Translations under genes and position numbers: made by a program
The notes under the pieces: model-generated
Told to the model about the DNA's origin: nothing
What the model saw: only the letters and a program-made list of their open reading frames with translations
Database searches by the model: none
Part shown: piece after piece, positions 23,052-36,150 of the stretch
Position numbering within the stretch: position 1 is the first letter of the stretch
How the letters are laid out: every line of letters begins with the position of its first letter
Assembly: GCF_963169125.1 (NCBI RefSeq)
Contig: NC_084796.1
Location: 218,822,448 to 218,886,447, forward strand
Source: Humulus lupulus
Lineage: Eukaryota; Streptophyta; Magnoliopsida; Rosales; Cannabaceae
Length of the DNA: 64,000 nt
Reading direction: 5' to 3'

Positions 23052-23683
23052 TGTTAAAACCTTGTTTGACAAATATTTTTTTAGACCATTTATATTATTT
23101 ACTCATGATTTCTTTCAATAAAAATGTGATTTTGTGTGATGTATAAGATTATGGTTGACTCAGTTGTCAAAATTTGAGTATTTATCATTATCTAAAAGAG
23201 ATCTTTTTCTTACTATGGTAATTAAAGTCTTTGAAGATATGATCTTATCATATTGATTTTGTGCAGATTAATTCAAAAAAATTTCATGATAAAATGATCT
23301 GGTTATGATTGATTTTTTCCAAATGAATCTAGACTTAAATCTGTCCAGGTACCGAAATTGTCTAGACAAATGCTCAAACTGCTAAAATAGGATCAGAAAG
23401 ACTGACATAGTTTTCCTTATAAAGAAGTTCATAAATCATTTCTTTATTGCTCCAAATGACAAGAGAGTCTCTTCTGAACGTACGTACATACAACTATAAA
23501 TAGATAGGAAGTGCTCTTGAAAAGTCACATATCTTATCTTGTGATAAGGATAATATATTTGACTTATTTTGAGTGAGTATTTTCAGGGATTGAGTGATTA
23601 TGAATAAGAAAGATTCAAAAATGAACCTGGTCAAGAAAAATGAACAAATTCGTTATAGCCAATCAAGTCTGATGATCGTGTTG
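23052..23683 (+). mobile_element. Left piece of a copia LTR, start uncertain
   Basis: AT-rich non-coding sequence. It appears to be the upstream part of the LTR whose end lies at about 29019, because the 4.6-kb nested insertion (23684-28272) separates two pieces rejoined by the TGTTG/TGCTG duplication. The start at TGTTAAAACC is a guess; 22977 is an alternative. Confidence 0.35.
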
Positions 23684-25674
23684 TGTAATGCCCTGGATAG
23701 CCAAGACCGCTACACTATGTACTTATAAAGGTGCAGGACTTGCTAATCAAGTCATTTAGTTAAAAACATGTTTGCTAAGATCATTAATGCGCTGGGGTTA
23801 AAAGGTTTTGGTCTCAAAGATATTTTTCATGTTACTAAACATTTTCACACATGGGATCCCAAAAAGGAACAGCGTTTAAAAGTAAGTTTACAAAATTGAG
23901 TGCACAAACAACCACTAGCCATACTAAAGGCAAAACAGATGTTTATGGTTCTCCTGTCCCTGTCTCCCTTCAACCGCGGTGGCTGAGCAGCTGTGAGCCA
24001 AGGCCCAGCAAGAAAGCATAATATCATAACACAAGTACTGATAATAATCATAAACCCCTTTAAGCATGTTTAAACATTTAGCAATCCCTAATAAACATAT
24101 AACTCATTGACATAAACATGAATTCACAAGCTAACAATTAGCCATTCAGCATATCATATTCAACAATCAACCACAACAACCAGATTACACAATAAATAGG
24201 GTCGACACCCTTAGGTCGCATCCTCTGTTTACCCCACTGACTCCGGCCCTCTTAAACCGAGCTCAGTGCATAGTAAGCTGTCCTCAGCTACTAGTGGCCG
24301 AGCCGCGCTCTGTGCGCTAATGTAAACTTCGGCACTCTTAGGTCGTTTGTCTACCATTTACATGGCATAATACCATCCTCTATAAGACATACAAAACAGG
24401 GAACCCTTAGTCCCATTATGAATCCACAACTGGGTGCAATTTTCTTACTTTTAATTTCCAAACGCTTCGATTACGAGAAATTCCCCTTGAGCACGATCCG
24501 TCTCCCGAGCCCTAGCTTTTACCTAGTCACAACCAAGATAAGGGATTCCATTAATATTCGATTAAAGGTTTATGGATAAAGTTTTAGCTTTCGGGACATC
24601 GAATTCCACCAAGCACGGTGGTGGAATCGATCCCGAGCACCCTAGGTTAGGTTCCCACGCTTAAAACCTCCAAATAACCAAAATGCCCTTTAGGGCCGCA
24701 GCCCTAAAGACCTGCGCTGCGGCCCGCCCCCTAAAACAGAGGCTAGGCCTCTCTGACCACAAACACGAACCGCGGCCTTGCCCTGTGGCGTCGCGGCGCT
24801 TCCCTACTGCAGAGCCTCCTTGGCTCTTCTTTGCTTCGCAGGGCCGCGACACTTTAGAACAAAGTCGCAGCCCAGCCCCTCATGCCCAGAAAACCCACCA
24901 TTTTTATTATCCCAACCTTGCTCAAAACCACCCCAAACCATCCTAATTCCAAAACCCATTGATCACAAAACTTCTAACATGATTCTAGCAACATAATCCA
25001 GCAAAAACCTAGCTTAGAAACTCATTAAAATCCCATTTTAATTTCTGAAACCCATAAGCTTAAGAACATAAAAACCAGCCATGAAACACCAGAATTCAAC
25101 CATTAAATCATAAATTCAAGCTTACTTCAACTGCAGAACCACTTCTCTAAGCAAATTCTAAGCTAACTCCCAAGCTTCCTACCTTAATTCAACCTTGAAT
25201 TTAAGAACCTAAGAACCCTTAGATTCCAGCACAAAAACCTCATAATCAACAGATCAAAAATGAAATTCAGTGCTTACCTTAGCTTCTAGTTTGATTCCCT
25301 AGCTTCCACTGAGTTAATCCTCCAATTCCTCAGCTCAAATCTCTGAATTCCCAGCCAAATCTCCTTAGTTTTCAGTGTTTTCCTTGGGAGAGAAGAAGAG
25401 AGAGGAGGAGAAAAAAAAAAGTAAAGGGTCGGATCCTTAAGTTTCCACTGTTTTCCTAAGTTTTATCTATCTATCTATCCTCAAGCAATTAAACCAATCC
25501 CAAGGCTTGGGGTACTGGAAACATCCCCGAGGGCAAAATGGTACAATTCCCCAGTGTTCCCACCTAAGCTTCCTAACCTCAAATATATCTCCAATATTTA
25601 TTTCCATAACCCGATAACCTAAATATCCATACCATACCTGAAATACCCCTTGACTTGCCCAAAGTCAAGTATTA

Positions 25675-25679
25675 AGCCC
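25675..25679. repeat. Target duplication of the inner solo LTR, left (AGCCC)
   Basis: AGCCC precedes TGTAACGCCC and is repeated at 28023-28027. After removing 25680-28027 the outer LTR reads through continuously. Confidence 0.85.
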
Positions 25680-28022
25680 TGTAACGCCCTGGATAGCCAA
25701 GACCGCTACACTATATATTTGTAAAGGTGCAGGACTTGCTAATCAAGCCAACCAGATAAAAACGTGAATTCTAAAGTCATTAATGTGCTAGGGTTAAAAG
25801 GTTTTGGTCTTAGAAGATATTTTTTATATAATTAAACATTTTACACCTGGGATCCCAAAATAAATAGCGTTTAAAGGCCTGTTTACAAAAAATTCCGGTG
25901 TACAGACATCCACCAGCCTTTCTAAAGGCAAAACAGAAGTTTATGGTTTTCCTATCCTGTCTCCCCTCAGCCGTGGCAGCTGAGCAGCTGATCGTGTACA
26001 TTCTGCTCTCAGAGCTCTCCAAATCAGGGCTGATCAAGCTTGCCCTTGCCTTTACCTGCACCATGAAGCACCCATGAGCCAAGGCCCAGCAAAAAAACAT
26101 ATCATATTACATAACAAGCAATAATAACATTTGGATAACCCTTTAAGCATGTCCATATACTTAACATACCACAATAATCACAAAGCATGAAGGTTCAACC
26201 AAAGAGTCAACTAATTATCACCCACCTATACAGCATAACAATCCACCAATCAATAATAACAAACAAGTCACATAATAATCAGGGTCGACACCTTAAGTCC
26301 CACCCTCTGTTTACCCCACTGACTCTGGCCCGCTTAAACCGAGCTCAATGAATAATAAGCTGTCCTCAGCTACCACTGGACGAGCCACGCCCTATGCACT
26401 AATGTAAACTTCGGCACTCTTAGGTCGGTGGTTTACTGTTTACATGGCATGATACCATCCTTTACAAAGCATACAAGATGGGGAACCCTTAGTCCCATTA
26501 TAAATCCACAACTGGGTACAGTTTTCTTACCTTTAATTTCCAAGTTTACAGATTATGAGTGACGCCCCTCGAGCATGATCCGCTTCCCAAGCCCTGGCGT
26601 AAAACCTAGTCACAACCAAGATAGGGAGTACCATTAACAATTGCGTTAATATTTCCGGATAGAATTCTAGCTTCCGGGACATCGAATTTCACCAAACACG
26701 ATGGTGGAGTCGATCCCGAGCACCCTAGGTTAAGTTCTCACGCTTAAAACCTCCAAAAGATCATAAATACCCCAAAGGGATGCGGCCCTTGAAACCCAGC
26801 CGCGGTCTGCCCCTGAAACATAGGCTAGGCCTCTCTGAAGACAGACACGCGTCGCGGCCCTGCTCTGTGGCACCGCGGCGCTTCCCCACTGCAGAGCCTC
26901 CTTGACTCTCCTTGCTTCGTGGGGCCGCGACACTCTAGAACAAAGCCGCGGCCCAGTCCTTCGTGCCTAGAAAAACCACAATTTCTAGCCTCCTAACCTT
27001 GTTAAAAACCATCCCAAAGCACCCTAATTCCAAAACCTATTGATCACAAGACCCCTAACATGATTCCAGCAACTCAATCCAAAAAAAACTTAGCTTAAAA
27101 ACTCATTAGAATCCCATTTGATTTATGAAACCCAACAACTAAAGAACTCTAAAACCAGTCATGCAAACTTAGAATTTAAGCTCTAAACTACGAATTGAAG
27201 CTTACCTTCTTTGATGAACCACTTCCTTAACAATTTCTGAGCTAAAACCCAAGCTTTCCAACTTCAATTCAGTCCTTAAATTTCAAAACCACAAACATTT
27301 TTAAGACCCATCCAAAACACAAAATTCTAGTGCTCAACAATGTAATTCAGTTCTTCTCAACAATGTAATTTAGTTCTTACCTTGGTCCTGTTTGAGTTTC
27401 CCTTAGTTAGAACTGAGCTAATCCCTCACAAATTCAGCTCAAAACACAGAATTTCCCAGTTGAGTTTCTTAGTTTCTAGTGGTTCCCTTTAAAAAGAAGA
27501 AGAAAGAAGGAGAGAGTGATAGGAGAGTCAATTCCTCTATTTCCACCAAATTCTGAGGTTTTTACTTAGTCTAACCTTAGGTAATTAAGTTAATCTTGGG
27601 GTTCGGGGTACCGAAAACGTCCCCGAGGGCAAAATGGTAAAATTCCCCAATATTCTCGCCTAAACTTCTTAACATCAAATATATCTCCAAATATTTATTT
27701 CCATATCCTGATAGCCCAAATAATCATCTAATACCCGAAGCACCCCTTGACTTGCCCCAAGTCAAATATTAAGCCTTATTGTGACTTTCCCGCTAACTAG
27801 CTCCCTAGGATCGCCTCGAGTCACACGCTGTAGGCTTACCCACATAATAATGTGGTTCTCACAAATATAACATACAACCATATTTACATTCATATAGCCA
27901 TACAAACATGTTTATCATATAATCACACGTTCATTTAATAATTTCCACACATAAACCAATTATGCCCTCCCGGCACACTAACCAAGGCCCTTAAGCCATA
28001 TTGGTGATTTTGGGTCGTTACA
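25680..28022 (-). mobile_element. Inner solo LTR (gypsy type), about 2.34 kb
   Basis: Begins TGTAACGCCC and ends GGTCGTTACA on the plus strand, with perfect AGCCC duplications. It is colinear and highly similar to the outer copy. It keeps the GGGTGCTTCATGGTGCAGGT block on the minus strand. GC-rich core at 26770-26960. No coding sequence. Confidence 0.85.
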
Positions 28023-28027
28023 AGCCC
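28023..28027. repeat. Target duplication of the inner solo LTR, right (AGCCC)
   Basis: Matches 25675-25679. Confidence 0.85.
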
Positions 28028-28272
28028 CGTTGTGACTTTCCCGCTAACTAGATCCCTAGGATCGCCTCAAGTCACATGCTGCAGATTTACCCACATGATA
28101 ATGTGGTTCTCACATTTATAACATATAATCACATTTACATTCATATAGCCATACAAGCATGTTTATCATATAAACATGCATTAAATTAATAAACACACAC
28201 ATGAGCCACTTATGCCCTCCTGGCACACTAATCAAGGTCCTTAAGCCATATTAGTGATTTTGGGTCTTTACA

Positions 28273-29019
28273 TGCTGACTCAATATTTTCCTGTTTCATC
28301 TGAACAAAATCAACCTGGTCAACATTTTTTTTTCAATCAAAGAAATTTGCAAATATTTCAGAAGAGCTAGCCCTGGACGTTTTTCTTAGCTATAAATACC
28401 TTGCCAAGGCCTTTGGAAAAATTACCTTATCCATTTTGAATTTGAAAACACTTGTTGTTAATTTCTTGAGGAGTTTTTCTTTGTAAATATTAAGTTGTTC
28501 TCCTTAATCTTTGTGGGTGTGTCGAGTGCACTTTTCTATCTATCTATCTTATTCTTTGTGTAACATGTGATATCTTTTGTGAACATGTTCCTAAGGATAT
28601 TCGAAAAAAGATTTCATCAGGTCTCACTTCGGGAGGAAGACAACACTCGCTATTCTTTGAAGGGATTTCAAGAGACTCAGCGTTTCATCAAAACCAGATT
28701 CGTAAAGAAGAGTACAACAAGACTGCGGCAATATTTTAAAAGAGAGTCTTATATTGTTTAAGTCAATGCTTTTGTACAAATTGGTTCTGTACTAATTGGT
28801 TTTTTTTTTAAGGGCATGGCGGTCAGTTATCTGAAGGGATTTCTGAACCACGTAAAAATACTCTTCTGTTGATTTTTACTAGTTTTCTATTTCTGTCTTG
28901 ACATCCATCTCAATTGTGTTAACAACACAAGAATCTTTTTAAACAACTTAATCATTATTCTACATCTAATTAAGTTGTTTAATTCAAATCACTTGGTAAA
29001 CATAACATATGGAATATCA
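28273..29019 (+). mobile_element. Right piece of a copia LTR
   Basis: It ends just before the copia primer site. A TATA-like CTATAAATACC occurs near 28391-28401. The end at ATATCA (29019) is inferred from the primer site. An open frame at 28567-28761 is not recognised. Confidence 0.45.
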
Positions 29020-29021
29020 AG

Positions 29022-29033
29022 TGGTATCAGAGC
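29022..29033 (+). other. Copia primer binding site (initiator tRNA-Met)
   Basis: TGGTATCAGAGC is the classic sequence complementary to the plant initiator tRNA-Met 3' end used by Ty1/copia elements. Confidence 0.9.
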
Positions 29034-29127
29034 GCCTCACTAAACTCTTAGTGCGGTCCTTTATTTTTCTATTTGTTTTATGCCTTGTGAAATGTCTTTT
29101 TTTTTTCTTTCCAAAAGGTGGTTCTAT

Positions 29128-30600
29128 AACTCATCCTCCACTATTCAATGATTCTAACTATCCCTACTAGAAAGTTATAATGAAAGCCCATTGAAAGAGC
29201 TTGGAGATCAATCTTAACAAATTCGACACAACTTGTTGAAATAGATGACAAATCTGCCACAACAAAGGTAAAATTTAAACTTGACTGGACTAATGCAGAA
29301 GATAAACTGTCCAGTTATAATAATAAAGAATTGCATGCTATTATCAATGGTGTTGGGATACATAAAATTGATTTCAACTTGTAAGTCTGCCAAAGACGCT
29401 TGGTAAATACTACAAACTCAGTTTGAGGGAATTACTGATGTCAAGCGCTCTAGGCTTGTGATGTTGACCACAAGATTTGAAAATCTTAGAATGAAAAAAA
29501 GTGAATCTCTTACTGAATTTTATGAGAGATTGTCTGACATTGCTAATGAGTATTTTGACTTGGGTGAAAAACTAGAAAATAATGTTTTAGTTCAAAAAAT
29601 TGTTAGAGTGCTTCCTGACAGGTTTCAAACTAAGCTCATGACAATTGAGGAAGCAAAAGATCTAGACACCATGATAGTAGAAGAATGATGGGTTCCCTTC
29701 GAACTTTTGAACTTAATCAACAGATGAGACGAAAGGAGAGACCGACTTCTTTTAAAGAGAAATCAATAGCATTGAAATCTTCCAAGGTGAAGAAGGAACA
29801 CTCAGATGAAGATGGTGAGGATGAAATGGCATTGTTAACCAAGAATGTTAAAAAAATACATAAAAAATATTGGCAACAAGAAACCCACGTTCAAATCGTC
29901 CAAAGGTAAAAAAAATTCTAAGCCCTTTGAAACTAACAAAAAGGGTGTGCAATGCAGGGAATGTGAAGGGTTTGGTCATATTCAATATGAATGTGCCAAT
30001 ACCCTGAAGAAAAATAAGAAAGTTATGGCAGCTACTTGGAGTGATCAGGATTCTGAATGTAGTGATGAAGAAAACAATTCTAATATTGCCTTAACTTCAA
30101 TTTTTCCTGAAATATTATTTTCCATGTAGGTTAATAAGAATCTAGTTTGTCTTAATAATTTTGTATAGGAAGGTGACATCTCAGATATTGCCTCCAATGA
30201 ATCCGACTTGGATGAGGATTCATTAAAAGAATCATACAAAAACATGTGTGATCAATAGTTGAAGGTATGCTCAGATAATCGCATATTGACAAACAATAAC
30301 AAAGTTCTTAAGAAAAGAAATGAAGAACTTGAGTCCATTGTTAAACATTATGAAGAAAATATTGTTTTCAATGATTGTGAAATTAGAATTAGATTATTGG
30401 TAACATGTGTGAAAATGCTTAACCCTAGATCTATGGTGTTGGATGATGTTATTGGTGCAGGTCAAAAAACAATAAATCTTATTGGGTTAGGATCGAATGG
30501 ATCAAAACCTAAAAGAAAAACTACTTTTGTTAAATGTACTGTTGTTTCAACTACTGACTCTTCTGTAGGAAAAATTCAGGTTCAATAAATCTTATTGACT
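29128..30600 (+). pseudogene. gag: Ty1/copia gag remnant (UBN2-type, SIRE-like), pol missing
   Basis: Near 29140 a frame matches the copia gag opening (PPLF..SNYPY then a stop where Trp is expected). The UBN2-type core is open at 29458-29688 (LTEFYERLSDIANEYFDLGE). A zinc knuckle CRECEGFGHIQYEC is near 29950-29995. A coiled-coil tail follows to 30588 (LKKRNEELESIVKHYEE). This order recalls SIRE-type copia gag. Frames shift near 29690 and 29850, with several stops. Protease, integrase and reverse transcriptase are absent, since another LTR begins at 30801. Confidence 0.75.
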
Positions 30601-30800
30601 CAACTTCGCAATCTGTCGCCATAGATGCAAAACAGACCAAATTTTTCAAAAATGATAAAATTGGATATTTTTTAGAATTTTCAGCAATGTATTATAGAGA
30701 CTATGCTTTTTGGAAGGAGGTAATAAATGATGAGGTCGATTCAATTATGTAAAACCACACATGGGATTGGTAGACATTCCACAAGGTTCAAAACCAATTA

Positions 30801-32240
30801 TGTAATGTCCTAAATTCCCTAATGTGACTTAGTGCCTGGATTAGGGGGTCTGGATGGCCATAATTGATGTGATTAAATGCATTATTATGTGAGTTATATT
30901 ATTATATGATGATATTTGCATGCATGTGGGCCCGTTTCTTATTAGAAAGACATTTTCGTAATTTTGGCTCGGTGGAGGGCGTATTTGTATATTTGTGTGC
31001 ATGTATGTGATATTTGGGTGAGACCGCATTATTATGTGGATATGTTAGAGCTATTAGGCATGAGACAGTCCTAGGAAGCAAGTTAGTGGTTTGTTCATAA
31101 CGGGGTTAATTAACGGGCTCGGGGTGAGCCTAGGGGTGAATTGGTGTTTAGTACATTACCGGAGATGAACAGGTAATGGGATATGATTTAATAATTATTT
31201 GAGGATATTAGGAGTAACGAGAATTGGAGGACGTTAATTATGATTAACGGGATAGGTGGGAAATGACAACTTTGCCCTTGGTGGCTTTGAAAGATTAGAA
31301 TGGCCCTAGGGCATTTTGGTCATTTAGACCATTAGATATACTCAGCCAAGAAGGCTATAGAATTACACAAGCAGGAAAAAAAATAGAGTTTCCTTTCTCT
31401 CCCGACTACTCATTTTCTCTCTCTCAGTTTGGTGTTTGAGGAAAAATTAGGAGGTTGAAGCTTAAGGTTTTGAGGCTTGAGGGCTTAGAAGTGTGTTCAG
31501 CAATTGAAAGGGTTCAAATCATATATGAGGTAAGGAATTCTAAGTTTAAACCTTTGGTTTTACTCTGTTTTTAAGGTGGTTTGTAAGCTTGATAGTTTGA
31601 TCTTAGGATTGGGTATTTAATGGTGTTTTGAGTATTTATGAGCTTGGGTTTTGTTGTTAGATTGGTGGTTATGTTGTATTAATGCTTGGTTATGATATTG
31701 GGATTTGTTTGATGAGTTTTGGCTAAGTTTGGATTGAGGAATATGCAGGGGAGTTGGGTTCGCGGGGTCAAGTCGCAACTTGAGTGAACCCCAGAGCCTT
31801 CACTGGGCTCTGTCTGGGAGGCGCACCACGACCCTCAAGGGCAAGTCGCGGCCTGCCCCTGGCACCCAGACAGGGGTCTGTCTGGGAGGCCCTTGGGGGC
31901 AGGTTGCGGCCCGCCTGTCTCTTTTTGGACAGGCATGGTTTTAGTTAGTTTTGAGCGCAGGTTTTCTAACCTTAAGGCTTGGGATCAAATTTACTAACTG
32001 TTTTAGTAGGATTTGAGGTCTCAGGGGATGGGTTTTAGTCCATGAATCTTTTATTACTCATTTTAGTGATGGGTTATGATTAGGTGACCGTTAAGGGCTG
32101 CTGAGCGATTATGAATTAAATTTTGTTAATTAATTGGGGATTGTAAAAATAATCTAATGTGAGGTATTTGGATATCATAGATGGATAAGTTATGTATTTG
32201 TTTTAGTGAATGATAGGAAAATTTCAGTGTGAGTTACAAA
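30801..32240 (+). mobile_element. 5' part of a gypsy-type LTR
   Basis: Starts TGTAATGTCC and follows the pattern seen on the minus strand of the nested solo LTRs, including GGCATTTTGGTCATTT near 31312 and a GC-rich core at 31740-31930. The 3' blocks seen at 545-600 are missing. Either it is truncated by the MULE that follows, or it ends at GTTACA near 32238. No coding content. Confidence 0.5.
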
Positions 32241-32401
32241 TATGTTTGTAGTTCTATTTTTATGTTTTCATTGTTGTAGAGAAGTAATAATTTCTTAGCG
32301 ATGTGGTGGTTTCCCAGAGAGGTGCAAAGAGAAATTTCAGGTTATGAGAGTGGGTGTGCTTCAGATAGGGCAATCGTGTAGTGTAAAAGCCTTCCAACAA
32401 A

Positions 32402-34343
32402 GTGATAGAACGACAACAGAGACCGATGACAAGAGTAAATTGCAAATTCATGTTCAGAGTAATTTTCAACAAGAACAAAGGAACCTGGTTCTTTAAAGTG
32501 TCCTTTCACACCCACACACATGAATTAGTTATCGACCGTCATCGACAATTCATTATTGCACACAAATTTATGTCAGGAGGTGATCTATTAATGACAAAAT
32601 CTATGAAAGAAGTTGGTATTTGAACCTGTCACATATATTCATATTTCGTTGAGCAATATGGGGGATTTCATAACCTGGCATTTACTCAAAAGGACTTGTA
32701 CATTCGAATTGGAGGGAGCAAAAATGTTGACTTATTGTGTACGGATGCATCTTGTGCTTTGGGGTATTTCAAGAACAAGGCAGACCATGACCCTAGTTTC
32801 TTTGAAAAATTATCATATGATAGAAGCAAACGATTGTTTATTGTGGTGTGGGTAGACTCTAAATGCAAGGAAAATTATTAGATATTCAACCATGCAATAA
32901 CATTTGACAGTACCTATCTGACTAATTGTTCTGGGAAGCCCCTCCTTATTTGGGTATGAGTTAATATTCACTAGAGGACATTAGTGCTTGGCGTTTCGTT
33001 GCTTTCTTATGACTCCAAGAAATCATACATGTGGGCAACGAAGGCTTTTCACTAGTACATGAATGGTGTCTTCCCAAATACAATGATGATAGATGAGTGC
33101 CCAGCAATAAAATACGCCATCGAGAAAGCAATGCCTATAGTGTTTCATCGATTGTGCTATTGGCATATTCACAACAATGTCATATCAAACATCAAAGATC
33201 CTCAATTTACAAGACAACTTAACAAATTATTTATTAAATACATGAGGAAGAATTGAAATAGAGTGGAGTAGATTGGCCATTGATTTTGGCAAGGAGAATA
33301 ACTCGTGGTGGCGTATACTTATGAGCGTCGAAAACAATGAGATGAGACATTCTTACGAGGCAAGTTCTTTTGTGGCATGACAACAACACAAAGATGTGAG
33401 GGCATGAATGCTCTGCTTAGCGAAAGGTTAATGAGAAGGTGAAGATATACGAGTTTGTTAGGGCAGTTGATCATGCTATAACATGGATTAGACAAAAAGA
33501 ATCCAAGGATGATTATGACATATTACACACAGAGTCTAGAATAGGCACAATGAACATGTGTGAGATAGAGATAGATGCATCTAAGCTTTACACTCCAAAC
33601 ATGTTTTATAGGGTGCTTCAGCAAATCCTAAAAGAAGGCACGTACATCGTGGAATCAAGTGAAATAGAGGGTGATGTAGTGGCAGCTCACTTAGTCAAAT
33701 ATCTTCACCATGTGGTTAAGCGTTCCGTAGAATTTGATAGAAACACACTACAATTTTCTTGTTAATGTAACTACTTCCCAACTTATAGGATTCTTTGTCG
33801 TCATATATTGGCTATGATGAAATGGATGCATATGAACTCCCTCCCTAAATCTTTGGTGGTGAAAAATGGACTATTCGAGCTAGGGAAGTCGCTATACCAA
33901 TTAGTGAAGGTATATTTGAGTGTGATTTTGACAAGAATACACAAAAAACTCATTACATCGATTTGACTCATCAATTGAATAACATATCATACATTGCTTC
34001 CCATAATGAATAATTCTACCATCATACAAAGATAGAGTTAGACAGACTTCTTGAAAGTTTGCAAGAACAATTGGCTAGAGAACACAATTAAACACCTCAA
34101 TCAAATATCACTCAATTGCACAGACAAAGGAGATATAAGGTCCACAATCTTTCAATAATGAAGAACAAAGGGACTCATCTTCTCAAAGGTACTGATGGAC
34201 AAGGACGGAGAGAATGCAGCAACTGTAATAAGCTAGGCCACAACAAGACGACCTGCAAATATAAGAAAAATAATAAGGATGTCCCTGATGACTCATATAG
34301 ATCAGAAAACGATGATGGGGTTGCTGCTATGAATTTAGGTTAG
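32402..34343 (+). pseudogene. FAR1/FHY3-like Mutator-type transposase pseudogene
   Basis: Three recognisable parts in order. First a FAR1 DNA-binding domain (TRVNCKFMFRVIFNKNKGTW then FHTHTHEL, 32420-32530). Then a MULE transposase core with FDSTYLTN near 32905, MMIDECPAIKYAIEKA (33086-33135) and HRLCYWHIHNN (about 33150-33180). Then a SWIM zinc finger, CxC..CRH, near 33757-33815. A CCHC knuckle, CSNCNKLGHNKTTC, lies at about 34215-34257. FAR1-family proteins are domesticated MULE transposases, so this is either a decayed element or a decayed FRS gene. Frames shift at about 32620, 32690, 32890, 33060 and 33430. No terminal inverted repeats were found. Confidence 0.8.
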
Positions 34344-34810
34344 GATAACGATGGAATATTTCATGTCTTCCTTGGGTTTGGGTACGAAGGATCAAGTGAA
34401 GCAGTTGACAGATACAATCTTCATGGATGAGGCCGAAACAACCAAGATTCAGTACATATGATGGACCACGAAGAACATGTAGCATGGTGGGGTCAACCAT
34501 ATGGAGTCGATGAAGATTAGCAATCTTATTACACCTAAAGTTATTTTCAATTGATTGTCTCTTCTTTTGGTTTCTCTTTTGATTTATAATGACTTCATTG
34601 TCACCACTTATGAACTACTTGCCTACGAAAGAATATATATGTCATATATTTGATGTCCTTCAATTGTTCATTGTGAACACTACAATGGTTACTTTGCTCC
34701 AAAATTCAAATAAACAAAAGCTCTACATGTAGGCTTCACATGTGAGATTAATGTTTCATTTTTTAATTTTGCCTAATTTACTGTTATGGTAAAATATAGA
34801 TATAAGTGAC

Positions 34811-36150
34811 ATGCAAGTGTACACAATCAACAAGTAATAAAGTGATGAGAATGAGTATCGTCTCCACGTGGATTGAATTAGCAAATTATCGTGCAAAAAT
34901 CAATACTAAACAACTTGGAACAAAACAAGTGAAAATAATTTGGTTGATCCTAAAACTAAACAAGAAAGTAAATAAAATAAACAAAATAATAAGATAGCAA
35001 GAGAATGAAATAAGCTAGAACAATTAATTCCCTCTAATATACAAAACCGGTGACAATGATGTTGGTATGCTACAGCAAAGTGGGTATTATTAATCAAGAA
35101 TTCTAATTTAATTAATAGGCTTCCGTCGAAGTCACTATGGTATTAATTCTCTAATTAAATTAACATATGTCTATGCCAACTTAACTTTAAGAATATGTAT
35201 TAAAGCACTAATTCTACAAGATTATGCAGGACATTAATATATGTCTATACTAATACAAATTAAGTTCAAAGAAATTAATCTTGCACCATTCAAGTTGTGT
35301 GTCCATTAATTAAAAAAATCTGAATTATTAATTAACTCAATTGCCCACTAATGGTGATCAAACAATAGCAAATATTTAAACATTAAAATCACTTTAATGA
35401 ATAAACCTCAAATTGCATTAAGCATCCTAAACAAAGTACCAAATTCAAATATTAGGGTTCAACAATTATTCTAGCTACGGAGAAAATTAGCTCATAATTA
35501 AAATATGAAAAATAGTAATAATAAATTCAAACATTGACAAGAAAAATACAAAAGAAGAAATTAAATACTAAGAAAATGATGAGAAAATCAAGTCTCAATA
35601 GGTGTCACCAAGTGGTTATCTTCTCTTGGCCTCCTCTTTGAATCTCATTCCTCCTCTTTCTTTTTCCTTTTCTTCTTCTTCATTCTCTTTCAACAAAGTG
35701 GTGGCTGCTGCTTTTTTTTCTTGGTTCAGTCGTGTCCCATATAAAAAGGGTGAGTGATGGTCATATATTGGTATTGATTTAGGGTATCGACTCCCTTTTT
35801 CTCAAAGCCCACGTGAGAGCCTCCTAATTTCTTTGGGCCACCAATTAAAGTAAAGTCCAACAACCATAAACCTATCCATGTCATAATTGAAGTCAAAATG
35901 GGCTGAATTAATTGATGAGGTTGCAACTCTTAATGTTGGACTCAAGACTTCCTACAACAGCATGTTGTGACGTTGCTGCAGCATTCTGGATTCCTGCTTC
36001 ATCAAATATGGCAATTGCTTCCCCAAATTCCAAGTTTAATTCTCATCCACCTTCAACGACCTAATTATCATTTTTAGTTCTTTTTCTACCATATTTTAAA
36101 TATTTTACACTAATAAACTCATATTAACAAATTAGCATAAACATAATTAA
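34811..36150 (-). mobile_element. LTR-like non-coding element, minus orientation
   Basis: Begins TGCAAGTGTACACAATCAAC and continues with GAGTATCGTCTCCACG. The reverse complement of 37440-37535 gives the same order (TGCAAGTGCACGCAATCG, then GTATCGTTCCCACA), so the two are related and inverted. Both have a pyrimidine-rich CCTCCTC block about 0.75 kb inside. I infer an LTR-retrotransposon end of a non-autonomous type. No coding frame found. Confidence 0.45.

Larger units (their letters stand above)
23684..28272 (-). mobile_element. Outer solo LTR (gypsy type), interrupted by a second solo LTR
   Basis: Plus-strand ends are TGTAATGCCC (23684) and GTCTTTACA (28272), with TGTTG (23679-23683) and TGCTG (28273-28277) as a slightly decayed duplication. 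Sense is minus, judged from the order of shared blocks. Removing the insert leaves about 2.24 kb. It lacks about 80 bp near 24000 present in the inner copy. No internal coding region, hence a solo LTR. The GC-rich core is at 24690-24880. Confidence 0.8.

Noticed and set aside
24683..24996. Short open frames in the GC-rich core of the solo LTR
   Set aside because: They lie in an LTR, differ between the two copies and match no domain.
30801..32240. Treating this as a complete solo LTR ending at GTTACA near 32238
   Set aside because: The possible duplications AATTA/AATAT match only 3 of 5 bases and the expected 3' LTR blocks are missing, so only a partial LTR is called.
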